49,942 nucleotides of DNA, taken from assembly GCA_964353355.1 (NCBI GenBank), contig CAYGVT010000100.1:1-49942 (forward strand). The letters are read 5' to 3'. The stretch is from CAYGVT01 sp964353355 (GTDB lineage: Archaea; Thermoplasmatota; DTKX01; GCA-020343715). Each line of letters begins with the position of its first letter. The first letter of the stretch is position 1. A program made the translations under genes and the position numbers. Below are positions 16,101 through 24,443 of this stretch, piece after piece. The notes beneath the pieces were generated by a model that searched no databases, had not been told where the DNA came from, and saw only the letters and a list, made by a program, of their open reading frames with translations.

Positions 16101-18292
16101 CCTCGAACGACCCGCCAAGGGTGAGCAACATCCCCACCATGGTCTTCCGGGAGGATTCCCCGATGGATGTCGACTTGGAGCCATACCTCAGCGATGAGGA
16201 CACGCCATCCAGCTCCCTCGCCCTCGAGTGCGAGCATGCCACATGCGTGGGGGTCTCGGGGCTCCATCTCACGTTCCTCTATGTGACGCCAGTACCTGAC
16301 CACCGGGTCCAGTTCAAGGTGAGGGACGGGGACGAGGTCACTGCGGGGAGCTTCCTCGCGCACGTGGAGCCTGCCAACGACCCTCCATCGCTCGCTGGCC
16401 TGGACGACCTCCTCCCGCCCTATGTGGTCTCGATGCCGGAGGACATCGTGAGGTGGATCGGCATCAGAGCCCAGGATGAGGACAGCCAGACGTTCAGGTA
16501 CTCGATGGAGCCGGGCTGGAGTGGGGCGACGGTCTACCAGAACGCCTCGATGCGCTTCGTGGCCACGAGCGCAGACATCGGGGAGCACCTCGTCCACCTC
16601 GTCATAGACGACATGGACGGTGGGACGTGCCGGGTCGAGCTCCGTGTCGTCGTGACGAACGTGAACGACCCCCCCTCGATATCGGCCATCGGGGGCCGTG
16701 CCGCGCCCTTCATCATCACGCTCGACGAGGACACCGAGGTGTGGGCGGAGGTGGCCGTCTCCGACGAGGACAGCACCATGTTCAGACACTGGCTCGAGCC
16801 CGCATGGTCGGCTGCAGAGATATTGACGAACGGGACCATCCACATCATCGTGACGGCGGGCGACATCGGTGAGCGGAGCATCGTCGTGGGGGTGGACGAC
16901 CTCGCGGGCGGCACCGATTCGGCTAGCGTGCTGGTCATCGTCAAAGGAGTGAACGACATCCCCCGGATCTCGGACATCGGTGGGATCCAGGCACCGTTCA
17001 GGATCTTGGTCGATGAGAGGACCGTGACCTGGTGGACGATACACGCCTCGGACGAAGAGAGCGCCGCCCTGCTGTACACTCTCGAATCCGTATGGGAGGG
17101 CATCACCATCTTCCAGAATGGCACGCTGCGCATCGTTGCGGGGCCGGAGGACCTGGGCGAACACCGATGCGTGCTCCTCGTCGACGACAGGGATGGTGGG
17201 CTGACGGACACCGAGCTGTTCGTCTCCGTGAGGGACGTCAACGACCCCCCGGGCCAGATATTCGTGCTGAGCCCAGCGAACATGACGGTGGTCGAGCACG
17301 GCACCAACTTGACGTTCTCCGTCGATGTACGCGACCCTGATGAGCCACGCGGCCAGATCATCACCGTGACGTGGCGGTCCAACATGTCGGGCGAGCTCAT
17401 GTCCCTGAGGAGCGGCAGCGGCTTCACGTTCATCACTGACGCCCTGCCCCCGGGGTCGCACCACATCACGGTGACGGCATTCGACGGGGAGCTTAGCAGC
17501 ACGGCCTACATCGACCTGACCGTCCTCCCCGAGCCCAAGCACCAGGGGGACGGTACCGAGTGGTCCATCGCGTCGTCCCCCATGCTCCTGTCCATGGTGT
17601 TGGTCCTCATCGTGCTCCTGATCGTGACCGCTGGTCTGCTGGCCGTAGGCCGGAGGCGCGACAGGGAGTCGCCCTCGGGAGCGGCACCGTGCGAGGAGGA
17701 ACCGATCATACTGGAAGCGGGGGCGGGCAGCACTGGCAAGCGCACGCTGTCGTCGGACGAGCGGGAGAGGCTCAGGAAGCTCGATAGGAACCTTGGCCTG
17801 GCGATCACGCAGCTGGAGGGACAAAGGACGGTTACCCCCGCGGTCACCCCCGTGGAGGCCGAGCCCGCATGGATCGAGGACACGACCGATGGCTCCACCT
17901 ACCCGGGACAGACCGCCGATGAGAGGGCCTCGGCTGAGGTCAAGGAGATCATGAAAACCCTGACCCAGCTTCCCAACGGACTGCCAGCCACCCTGTCCGC
18001 CTGGGACCTGACCGAGCTCGCCAGGGCCGCGGTGGTCGGCGAAAAGCGCACCAGCGAGGATGGCCGGTCGATCGTCAGCATCACGGGCCGATGGTACTAC
18101 GCGGACCGAAAGGACCTCGGGACCTTCATGCGGGAGGCGAGGGCACCCCCGACACCCAGCCCGGTCGCGCAGCATAAGCGCGTGCAGCAGGCCCCGGTCG
18201 CGCCGAGGCGCTCCGCTGACTTGACCGAGCTGCCGGATTCTGGGCATCAGACGGTGCCTGGTCAAGCACGGAGAGGGAAGGGGGTCAGATGA
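13133..18292 (+). CDS. SBBP-propeller / cadherin-like membrane-anchored surface protein with shared cytoplasmic tail
   Basis: A 1719-residue protein, start GTG 13133 (signal sequence MRFTKVSGLVVALILISTAL). Residues about 40-250 are the domain usually found ahead of SBBP repeats (FIENLGQ..., ending VIDPRLVFSTFLG). About 262-722 holds tandem SBBP beta-propeller repeats (LVYSTYLGSS.ND ... FPTTTGAYDTSFN..YD.FV.KL). About 725-1465 holds a row of cadherin/Ig-like domains marked by NDPP linkers (seven counted). A membrane helix (about 1482-1505, LLSMVLVLIVLLIVTAGLL) is followed by a cytoplasmic region. That region carries a conserved ~70-residue domain (about 1600-1672: LTQLPNGLP, WDLTEL, GRWYYADR) also present in the next gene. 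The stop overlaps the next start (ATGA), so both are co-translated. Probably structural or adhesive; no catalytic motif is seen. Confidence 0.9.
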   Translation: MRFTKVSGLVVALILISTALMSIGWVDAPRPIDATVDSLDDDEIDASTYINAMPGAQFIENLGQARDDGGLLYLQGSGMFVSFHVGRAHVVLTVNDARGGSTLCLYDVCFVGASPVAPVGADPSGTTHSFFLGNDPSRWVAGARGFTEVLYQGLWDGIDLVYRLEGGRLKYDIIVAPGGDPASIRFSFRGAEPVSIDPRSGDLVLMTTAGSVRDERPTSFQESDGVRTEVDSAFVLLTAATVGFDIGCYDPSIPLVIDPRLVFSTFLGSSSDDRVEACFIDGAGNLFLLGTTASSGFPTTTGAYDNSSNGGYDVFVSKLAMNGSKLLYSTFIGGSGNDNSPYGSSPYPYAGYGGIWVDDSGAVYVTGHTMSSDFPTTSGAYDTSFSSGYDGFALKLSTTGDSLVYSTYLGSTSNDHPIDLCVNSDGNAIVSGYTWGSFPTTTGAYDTSFNGGCDAFVTMLSANGSGLVYSTFVGGSGTDCGYAVDVGPDDLVYVAGYTEGSGFPTTTGAYDTSFNSYLDMYVLKLNKTWASLVYSTYVGSSSNDYAFDLAVDDDGRANVVGMTESTYFPMVSGAYDSSHNGYSDTVVFRLNATGASLECSTFFGTSRYDYAYGLDIAANGDIVVAGFTSRSTPTTSDAYDSTNNGDYDVYVARFNSTLGSLKYGSMFGSSSEDKAWDVKVSPTRNITYVVGHTTYSDFPTTTGTYDTSFNSGSADGFVLQIADPLAPRWGRLPLMMAVEDVPFVYNFSANITEGDSPLSALSLVSSSSFVKKVSGMDVTFTFPNGVTSASVRVNVSDQFSWSSAVVNFTVMPVNDPPCSNSSVDLFMVEEVPKTFDLSPQVWDVDNPIEDLRLILDSPYLTAHDLEITAAFPEGITSNEVWANVTDGALSAPILLRFIIYPVDDPPSIQALPTFNATEDVLSVFDLTPYISDVDTPVYQLRVIATGDNCTVVGQQLHFMFPSPVPDHYVTVEVSDICSAVTGRLLVHVVPSNDPPRVSNIPTMVFREDSPMDVDLEPYLSDEDTPSSSLALECEHATCVGVSGLHLTFLYVTPVPDHRVQFKVRDGDEVTAGSFLAHVEPANDPPSLAGLDDLLPPYVVSMPEDIVRWIGIRAQDEDSQTFRYSMEPGWSGATVYQNASMRFVATSADIGEHLVHLVIDDMDGGTCRVELRVVVTNVNDPPSISAIGGRAAPFIITLDEDTEVWAEVAVSDEDSTMFRHWLEPAWSAAEILTNGTIHIIVTAGDIGERSIVVGVDDLAGGTDSASVLVIVKGVNDIPRISDIGGIQAPFRILVDERTVTWWTIHASDEESAALLYTLESVWEGITIFQNGTLRIVAGPEDLGEHRCVLLVDDRDGGLTDTELFVSVRDVNDPPGQIFVLSPANMTVVEHGTNLTFSVDVRDPDEPRGQIITVTWRSNMSGELMSLRSGSGFTFITDALPPGSHHITVTAFDGELSSTAYIDLTVLPEPKHQGDGTEWSIASSPMLLSMVLVLIVLLIVTAGLLAVGRRRDRESPSGAAPCEEEPIILEAGAGSTGKRTLSSDERERLRKLDRNLGLAITQLEGQRTVTPAVTPVEAEPAWIEDTTDGSTYPGQTADERASAEVKEIMKTLTQLPNGLPATLSAWDLTELARAAVVGEKRTSEDGRSIVSITGRWYYADRKDLGTFMREARAPPTPSPVAQHKRVQQAPVAPRRSADLTELPDSGHQTVPGQARRGKGVR
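13918..15300 (+). repeat. Tandem SBBP beta-propeller repeat region
   Basis: About seven or eight in-frame copies of a ~55-65-residue unit, each with YSTY(L/V)G.S.ND and FPTT(T/S)GAYD(T/S)S. Similarity reaches DNA level: the 17-mer TTCCCGACGACCACCGG occurs at 14021 and 14444. Such repeats can expand or contract by recombination. Confidence 0.8.
17929..18150 (+). other. Shared cytoplasmic tail domain, copy A
   Basis: Encodes the conserved cytoplasmic segment of the SBBP protein: EIMKTLTQLPNGLP, SAWDLTELARA, EKRTSEDG, SITGRWYYADRKDLGTFMRE. By eye about 38 of 69 positions are identical to the tail of the next protein (23845-24060), although their outer domains differ. I do not recognise the family. 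Confidence 0.75.
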
Positions 18293-21200
18293 TGGCGACA
18301 GTGCAGTACGGATCGTGGCACCGCATGAAACCTTCGTGCGAGCATGCGAGGACGCTGGTGACCTTGGCCATGCTCACGCTCACCCTCGCCCAGTGCCTCC
18401 CGCTTGTCGCGGCAGGCGCGGACGGCCCCCCTTCTGGATGGGAGATGCAACCGCTCGCACAACGCTACCCCTTCTGGGTCGACCTCTTCGATGACCTCAG
18501 CCACGTCTATGTCCTGCCGACGGGCCTCGCCGGCGTCGAGGTGACGGACGGGGAGGTACGCCTGCAGCCGGGCAAGTCCGATGGATGGGTCGCATCGTCC
18601 ATCATCACGTGCCCCGTCGGCTACCGCTATGACTTCATCAAGGTGGAGGCACTGCTCCCTGGCGACAGCTACATAGAGGTCTCGCTCCTCGACGCATCGA
18701 AGGAATCGACGGTCGTCGGCTTCGCGAACGCCACCATCGATGGGTGCGTGAGGATGCTCTCCACAGAGCCCTCCATAAACGAGGTCGACCCCGACAAGAC
18801 CCCACGCGTGCGCATCCAAGTCGACATGCACACGGTCGGTGAGGACATGCCGAGGCTCCTAAGCTGGTCGCTCTTCTTCATCGGCATGGATGAGTGGATG
18901 GATGACTTCATGGGGCAGGGCAAGATGCTCGAGTCCAAGGGCATCAGGCTCGACTACAGCCAGGCCTCGCTCGATTTCGCGTTCAGGGGCACCCGGAGAG
19001 GGGCTACCGACTACCCCATGTACCCCACGGTCGTGTTCCTGCCCCAGAGCATGACCAACAACTTCTATGCCTTCTACGCGAACGCCGAAAGGACGACGTA
19101 CGCTACCGGAACTAGTGTCGTGAACAACTACACGTACAAGGCGGCCTTCGACGACATCGATGGGGACGGCTACGTCGACATGGTGCAGGCCAACTATGCC
19201 GATACGGCGTACTCCCCCGAGATATGGTGGGGGACCAGCGCTGGGACGCTCTCGTCCACGGGGTGCACCAAGCTCCCGCTCTCATACTGCGTCGATGTCG
19301 ACACGGGCGACCTGAATGGGGATGGCTGGCCCGACATCGCCCTGTCAGGGTACGGCTCTGGCAAATCGTCGGCGGTCTACCTGGCGGACGGTTTCGGGGA
19401 CTTCCCCTCCGCGCCCGACCTATGGTTCCCAGCGTCCATCTATGTCAGGATCGGGGACCTCGACGGCGATGGGTACGAGGACGTCGTGTACGCGTCCTAC
19501 GATGGGTCCTACTACGAGCTCAGGTGCTATCTCGGCGGCAGCGACGGCCCTGACAGTACCGTCGACGTCACCATCAACGTGGGTGAGATCTACAGTCTCG
19601 ATGTGGACGACATCGACCTCGATGGGTGCGCGGACATCGTCTGCGCAGGTCAGAACCAACAAAGGGTCTTCCTGGGCGGGCCAGATGGGCCGGACACGAT
19701 CGCGGACTACTCGCTCACCCCCTCGAGCGGCTATGGATACAGGTGCGCCGTAGGGGACGTGAACGGTGACAAGCTGAAGGACCTTGTCTTCCTCTCAAGC
19801 CAATACATCAACATCTTCGAGGGCACGGCGAGCGGATGGGGGGACGGCAACCGCCATGACCTGTTGGTCTCATCCACCAGCTGGGCGTTGAAGGTCGTGG
19901 ACGTCAACAAGGACGGGTACGACGACATCGTGACAGGGCTTCAGAACTACTTCGAGGTCTACACGGGCTCCTCCGACTGGACCCTGACACGCATTGTCCA
20001 CCTCAGCAACATCGGGAGCCCGATCGACATGGTCGTGGCAATCCCGCCCAAGGCGACCGCGAGGAACTATACGGGCCACATCATCACGAAGCCCATCGTG
20101 CAGCCCCCTGGCAAGAAGTGGGACATGCTCGACCTCGATGCGAGGCTGGAGCGCAACACGACCATGCGCATTGCCATTCTGGACTCGTCATTGAGGGAGA
20201 TCCCTGGCTTCTCCAACCTGACCGGGACGAACGTCGACATTTCGTCCATCGTGCAGACCACGATCCATGTCAGGCTCGACCTCTCGAGCGAGCTCAACAC
20301 CACAACCCCGAGGGTGGACCGGCTCACGGTCGCATGGATCGACCGGATGAGCTGGATGGAGAGGTTCTACGGGGCGGCGAAGATCGAGCGCATGCTCGGC
20401 CTGTCCATGGCCGAGGGCGCGCTAACGCGCCCGTCCAGCGGTACCCTCGGTCCAGCCCTCGTCTTCGCCAGCCTGAGGGACGATGAGGGCCTGGCCGCAC
20501 CAGGCCTCAGCGTCACCGATTCCGGTGGGCTCGATTACCTGTCGAACCCGCCGATGGGGCTGGGGGCCATGGGCGCGTCCGGCGTGGACGCGATGGACAT
20601 CGACGGGAACGGGTTCATGGACCTGGTCTTCGCCGTCCCCCAGACCAGCGGCTCGTACACGACCGTGAGCCCGATGTTCCTGGGCTCGGCCACTGGCTGG
20701 GGATTGGAACCGGACCACGAGTTCACCACGGTCGGGGCGAGAGAGGTCCTCCTCAGGGACCTCAACCTTGACGGGCTCGCGGACGTCGTCTTCGCCCAGG
20801 AGACGGACGGCTCGACCTACTCGCATCCCAGCGTCCTCTTCTGGGGCTCGGCGTCGGGCTTCAACGCGACCGCGGATTTGACCTTCTCCACAACGGGGGC
20901 GACGGATGTCGAGGCGGCAGACGTCGATGGGGACGGCAGGCTCGACCTCGTGTTCGCCTGCGGGAGGGCCGCATCGAGCTCGTGTGACAGCATGGTCTTC
21001 CTCCAGGGCGCCTCCGGTTTCACGGGAGCGACGCCCAGCCACCGGTTGCCGACGCAGAGCGCATGCTCCGTCGCCGTTGCTGACCTGGACATGAATGGGC
21101 GAGCCGACATACTGTTCGCGAACAACTTCTCGACGGGCACCGTCGAGATCTCGAGCTTCATCTACTGGGGCAGGCCAAGCGGTGGCTTCAACCCGACACC

Positions 21201-24198
21201 AACTGCGCTCCCGACGGTAGGGGCGGCGGACGTCAGGGCCGCGGACCTGGACCGCGACTCCGACATCGATATCGTGTTCGCTAACCACATCGACAACGCA
21301 CGCAATTACGGCGTCGATTCTTACGTGTACCTCAACCATGGAGGTGGGTCCTTCGGACCCACCCCGGACATCCGACTGCCGACGACGGGCGCATCCTCGG
21401 TCGCGATCGCGGACTTCGATGGGACCGGATGGCTGGACCTCATATTCGCGTGCGAGCGTAACGCAACCAGCCGCTCCCAGCCATCGGTCATCTATACAGG
21501 CGGCACCTCTGGCTATCCCGCCAGCAGCGACATCCGTGTGGCGACGATGGGAGCGACCGCCGTAGTCGTCGTGCCCCTCCCGCGTGGCGTCGGCGGTTAC
21601 CTGTCCGAGGCGATCTCGCCCGAGGACGCCTCCGACACGGGTGGCTATAACACCCTGAGCTACATGGCCTCGGTCGGCGTAGCGCACGATGCGAAGGTGA
21701 GGGTGCTGGACGCCATGACGTGGAGCGTCCTCGCCGAAACGGAGGTCCGACCAGGTCTGAACGAATGGAGGGTCGCTGGGCTGTTCAGGTTCAGGGAGCA
21801 CCCCACCGTGCGCGTTGCCATAGTCGTCTCTGGGCTCGATTCCTCCGATGACTTCTCGCTCGACAACATCAAGCTCAACTGGACCAAGCGCACATACCTG
21901 CCGCCCCAGGTGCTTGGCCTCGACGTGAGCGCTACGCAGGTCAATCGTGGATGCTCCGTCGAGCTGGTCGTCAACGTGACCGACGAGTTCGACGTGCCGG
22001 AGGACCTCCGGGTCCAGCTGGAACACCGCCTGCCGGGCGGCCAGTGGTCGACGTACCTGGCGAGCGAACCCGCCTTCCGCGACGGCGCGTGGAGGGCGAC
22101 GTTCGCGCCACGGCTCGATACTGACCCCGGCTGGTACGATATCAAAGTCATCGTCGTAGACCTGGACGGGATAGCCTCGACGCCCGTCGAGTTCCCCTCT
22201 CTTGTGCAGGTCCTCAACAACCTGCCGAGCGCCCCTGTCGTCCGCATCTCGCCAGGGCAGCCCACCACCGATTCGATGCTCAGGGCCGAGGTCGTGGAAT
22301 CCTCCCACGACATCGAGAGCATCCAGATAGGCTACAAGTACCGGTGGTACATGGATGGCATGCCCATGGACAAGCTCACAACCGACTCAGTCGAGCCATC
22401 CCTCACCACGAAGGGCCAGAACTGGAGCGTGGAGGTGCGCGGATACGATGGCCTCGATGAGAGCTCACCCGGCAGGGCCTGGACCGTCATCCAGAACTCG
22501 GCGCCACGCATCAACTCCATCCTGCCGCCATTGACGCTCGAGGAGGACATATCCGATTCTACCACCCTCAACCTCGCCAACGCCTTCACCGACAGCGATG
22601 GGGACGACATACTGTGGCGGCTGGGTGCCACCCCGGAACATCTGACGGTGGACATCGACTTCTCCACCGGTCGCGTGTCGGTGCGTCCGGAGTGGGACTG
22701 GAACGGATTCGAGGATATCAGCTTCATCGGGTCCGATGGGATGCTCGAGGCAATGCAGAGCGTCAGCGTCACCGTCATGGCCGTCAACGACGCTCCCCGG
22801 TTCGCCTCCATCGATGGCCAGCCCATCGTCGGCCAGCCCGTCAGGCTCACCGTCCTCGAGGACCAGACTCTGGACGTCCTCATCGATGCCTTCGACGTCG
22901 AGGACAGCGAGCTCCGGTTCAGCTGCGACCTGGTCGATTTCGAGATAGATATTCGCACCGGGAGGCTCACGTTCGCTCCCGACAACAGCGACGTGGGCGT
23001 CTATCGGCTGAACGTGTCGGTGTGGGAGGTCGCCCGTCCGGACGTGGCCACATCCCTCGCGCTCATCATCACGGTCGAGAACGTCAACGATCCGATGGAC
23101 GAGCCACGAATCCTCTCACCGTCCACCGGTAGCCTCTTCAAGGAGGACCAGACCATCTCCCTGCTGGGATCATGCAACGACCCGGACGCCAGGCATGGCC
23201 AGGCGCTCAACTTCACGTGGAGCTCCGACATCTCCGGCATACTGGGATACGGCATCGGCCTCACGCTGAGGGGCATCGCCCCGGGCAACCACACGGTCAC
23301 CCTCACTGTCCGGGACTCGGAGTACGCCAAGTCGACCTCGATCCTCATCGACGTCGAGGCGATCGTTACCCCGCCAGTGGATGGGGAGGACGATGACACC
23401 TCTGTCGGCGGGAGCTCGGGCACGATATTGCTCATCGTCGTGGTCCTCGTCGTCGTCATAGTGGTCCTCGATGTCTACCTGATAGGCGCCAGGCGCAGGA
23501 GGGAGGAGCCGACGTCCGCGCCGGTCGCGAGCGCCCCGGAAGCGGCGGGTCAAACTACCCCTGCCATGTCAGTGGCGCCACCGCCTGCTGCGGGGGTGCT
23601 GCCGCACGTCGGCGGATATGCCCTTGAGGAGGTAACCTCCAGCACGATGGTCTGGCGCCCATCGCCATCTTCGCCATCGCCAGGCATGGCGCCACCGACG
23701 TACGTCCACCCGCCACCCCCTCCGACCTACCAGCCGCCCCCTCCACCGTCCATCGCCCCGTCCATGCCACCGTCCCAGGCGCAGTACGTGCCCCCGCAAT
23801 CTGCCATCGGGATCCCGGGAATGGAGGCCGGGGAGGCCGCGCAGGCCCGCGAGCATCGCGAGGTGATGCGGGCCCTCACACAGCTTCCGCAGGGGCTGCC
23901 CACCTCGCTATGGGGCTGGGACATGACGGAGCTATCGAGGGCCATCGTCGCAGCCGAGAAACGCGTGGCGCCCGATGGGACCGAGCAGGTCCTAATCAAG
24001 GGGAGGTGGTACAACGCCGACAGGACCAATGTCGGTCAGTTCCTGCGCGAGTCCAAGGAGCCTGAGGCGGAGGTGCCAGCGCCCAGTCCGGCCGACGACC
24101 GACGGAAACGCCTCGATAAGCTGGAGGAGGCCCTGCTCGAGGGGAAGATCTCCGAGCAGACGTACATGGATCTTAAGGCGAAGTACGAGAGGAGATAG
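18289..24198 (+). CDS. Giant FG-GAP/cadherin-like membrane-anchored surface protein with shared cytoplasmic tail
   Basis: A 1969-residue protein whose ATG overlaps the previous stop (ATGA) after a GGGGGTCAG ribosome-binding site; an internal ATG at 18325 would give a shorter signal sequence. After the signal (LVTLAMLTLTLAQCLPLVA) come two FG-GAP/VCBS propellers (about 270-600 and 740-1090) with calcium loops such as DIDGDGYVD, DLNGDGWPD and DVDGDGRLD. An Ig-like region and cadherin-like domains (LPPLTLEEDISDST..., VNDAPRF) follow. The membrane helix ILLIVVVLVVVIVVLDVYLI (about 1709-1732) leads to a cytoplasmic part with a proline-rich linker (about 1805-1850), the shared GRWY.ADR domain (about 1853-1925) and a SHOCT-like end (LDKLEEALLEGKISEQTYMD). 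It is probably the partner of the preceding protein in one envelope complex. The 245 nt after its stop hold nothing recognisable. Confidence 0.9.
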   Translation: MMATVQYGSWHRMKPSCEHARTLVTLAMLTLTLAQCLPLVAAGADGPPSGWEMQPLAQRYPFWVDLFDDLSHVYVLPTGLAGVEVTDGEVRLQPGKSDGWVASSIITCPVGYRYDFIKVEALLPGDSYIEVSLLDASKESTVVGFANATIDGCVRMLSTEPSINEVDPDKTPRVRIQVDMHTVGEDMPRLLSWSLFFIGMDEWMDDFMGQGKMLESKGIRLDYSQASLDFAFRGTRRGATDYPMYPTVVFLPQSMTNNFYAFYANAERTTYATGTSVVNNYTYKAAFDDIDGDGYVDMVQANYADTAYSPEIWWGTSAGTLSSTGCTKLPLSYCVDVDTGDLNGDGWPDIALSGYGSGKSSAVYLADGFGDFPSAPDLWFPASIYVRIGDLDGDGYEDVVYASYDGSYYELRCYLGGSDGPDSTVDVTINVGEIYSLDVDDIDLDGCADIVCAGQNQQRVFLGGPDGPDTIADYSLTPSSGYGYRCAVGDVNGDKLKDLVFLSSQYINIFEGTASGWGDGNRHDLLVSSTSWALKVVDVNKDGYDDIVTGLQNYFEVYTGSSDWTLTRIVHLSNIGSPIDMVVAIPPKATARNYTGHIITKPIVQPPGKKWDMLDLDARLERNTTMRIAILDSSLREIPGFSNLTGTNVDISSIVQTTIHVRLDLSSELNTTTPRVDRLTVAWIDRMSWMERFYGAAKIERMLGLSMAEGALTRPSSGTLGPALVFASLRDDEGLAAPGLSVTDSGGLDYLSNPPMGLGAMGASGVDAMDIDGNGFMDLVFAVPQTSGSYTTVSPMFLGSATGWGLEPDHEFTTVGAREVLLRDLNLDGLADVVFAQETDGSTYSHPSVLFWGSASGFNATADLTFSTTGATDVEAADVDGDGRLDLVFACGRAASSSCDSMVFLQGASGFTGATPSHRLPTQSACSVAVADLDMNGRADILFANNFSTGTVEISSFIYWGRPSGGFNPTPTALPTVGAADVRAADLDRDSDIDIVFANHIDNARNYGVDSYVYLNHGGGSFGPTPDIRLPTTGASSVAIADFDGTGWLDLIFACERNATSRSQPSVIYTGGTSGYPASSDIRVATMGATAVVVVPLPRGVGGYLSEAISPEDASDTGGYNTLSYMASVGVAHDAKVRVLDAMTWSVLAETEVRPGLNEWRVAGLFRFREHPTVRVAIVVSGLDSSDDFSLDNIKLNWTKRTYLPPQVLGLDVSATQVNRGCSVELVVNVTDEFDVPEDLRVQLEHRLPGGQWSTYLASEPAFRDGAWRATFAPRLDTDPGWYDIKVIVVDLDGIASTPVEFPSLVQVLNNLPSAPVVRISPGQPTTDSMLRAEVVESSHDIESIQIGYKYRWYMDGMPMDKLTTDSVEPSLTTKGQNWSVEVRGYDGLDESSPGRAWTVIQNSAPRINSILPPLTLEEDISDSTTLNLANAFTDSDGDDILWRLGATPEHLTVDIDFSTGRVSVRPEWDWNGFEDISFIGSDGMLEAMQSVSVTVMAVNDAPRFASIDGQPIVGQPVRLTVLEDQTLDVLIDAFDVEDSELRFSCDLVDFEIDIRTGRLTFAPDNSDVGVYRLNVSVWEVARPDVATSLALIITVENVNDPMDEPRILSPSTGSLFKEDQTISLLGSCNDPDARHGQALNFTWSSDISGILGYGIGLTLRGIAPGNHTVTLTVRDSEYAKSTSILIDVEAIVTPPVDGEDDDTSVGGSSGTILLIVVVLVVVIVVLDVYLIGARRRREEPTSAPVASAPEAAGQTTPAMSVAPPPAAGVLPHVGGYALEEVTSSTMVWRPSPSSPSPGMAPPTYVHPPPPPTYQPPPPPSIAPSMPPSQAQYVPPQSAIGIPGMEAGEAAQAREHREVMRALTQLPQGLPTSLWGWDMTELSRAIVAAEKRVAPDGTEQVLIKGRWYNADRTNVGQFLRESKEPEAEVPAPSPADDRRKRLDKLEEALLEGKISEQTYMDLKAKYERR
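23842..24060 (+). other. Shared cytoplasmic tail domain, copy B
   Basis: Encodes REVMRALTQLPQGLP, WGWDMTELSRA, EKRVAPDG, LIKGRWYNADRTNVGQFLRE, aligning without gaps to the tail of the upstream protein. It is followed by a SHOCT-like short helical end, which copy A lacks. Position after the membrane helix and basic residues places it in the cytoplasm. Confidence 0.75.
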
Positions 24199-24443
24199 GC
24201 CATCTCGCGTCGCGATCAGGCCCGGCCGTAGATGAGGCCCATCACAGACTGTGTGGTGCCTTCAGAGCAGGGTCGCTGAACCGTGGATCGCTCGGTGCCC
24301 CTCGACGTCCCTGATGGATATGACTCGATGAGACGGACCAGTAGGTCATCCTAGGCCGTCGGACGATAATCGATTGCGAAAGGAGGGTCGCGCCTTGTCA
24401 GAACGGCTCGAGCCTCCGCGCCTCCCCAAGGGCCATCGTCCCA

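Noticed and set aside
14684..18265. Minus-strand open frame of 1193 codons opposite the SBBP/cadherin-like gene
   Set aside because: The plus strand has clear SBBP and cadherin-like repeats; the antisense product is low-complexity and has no motif.
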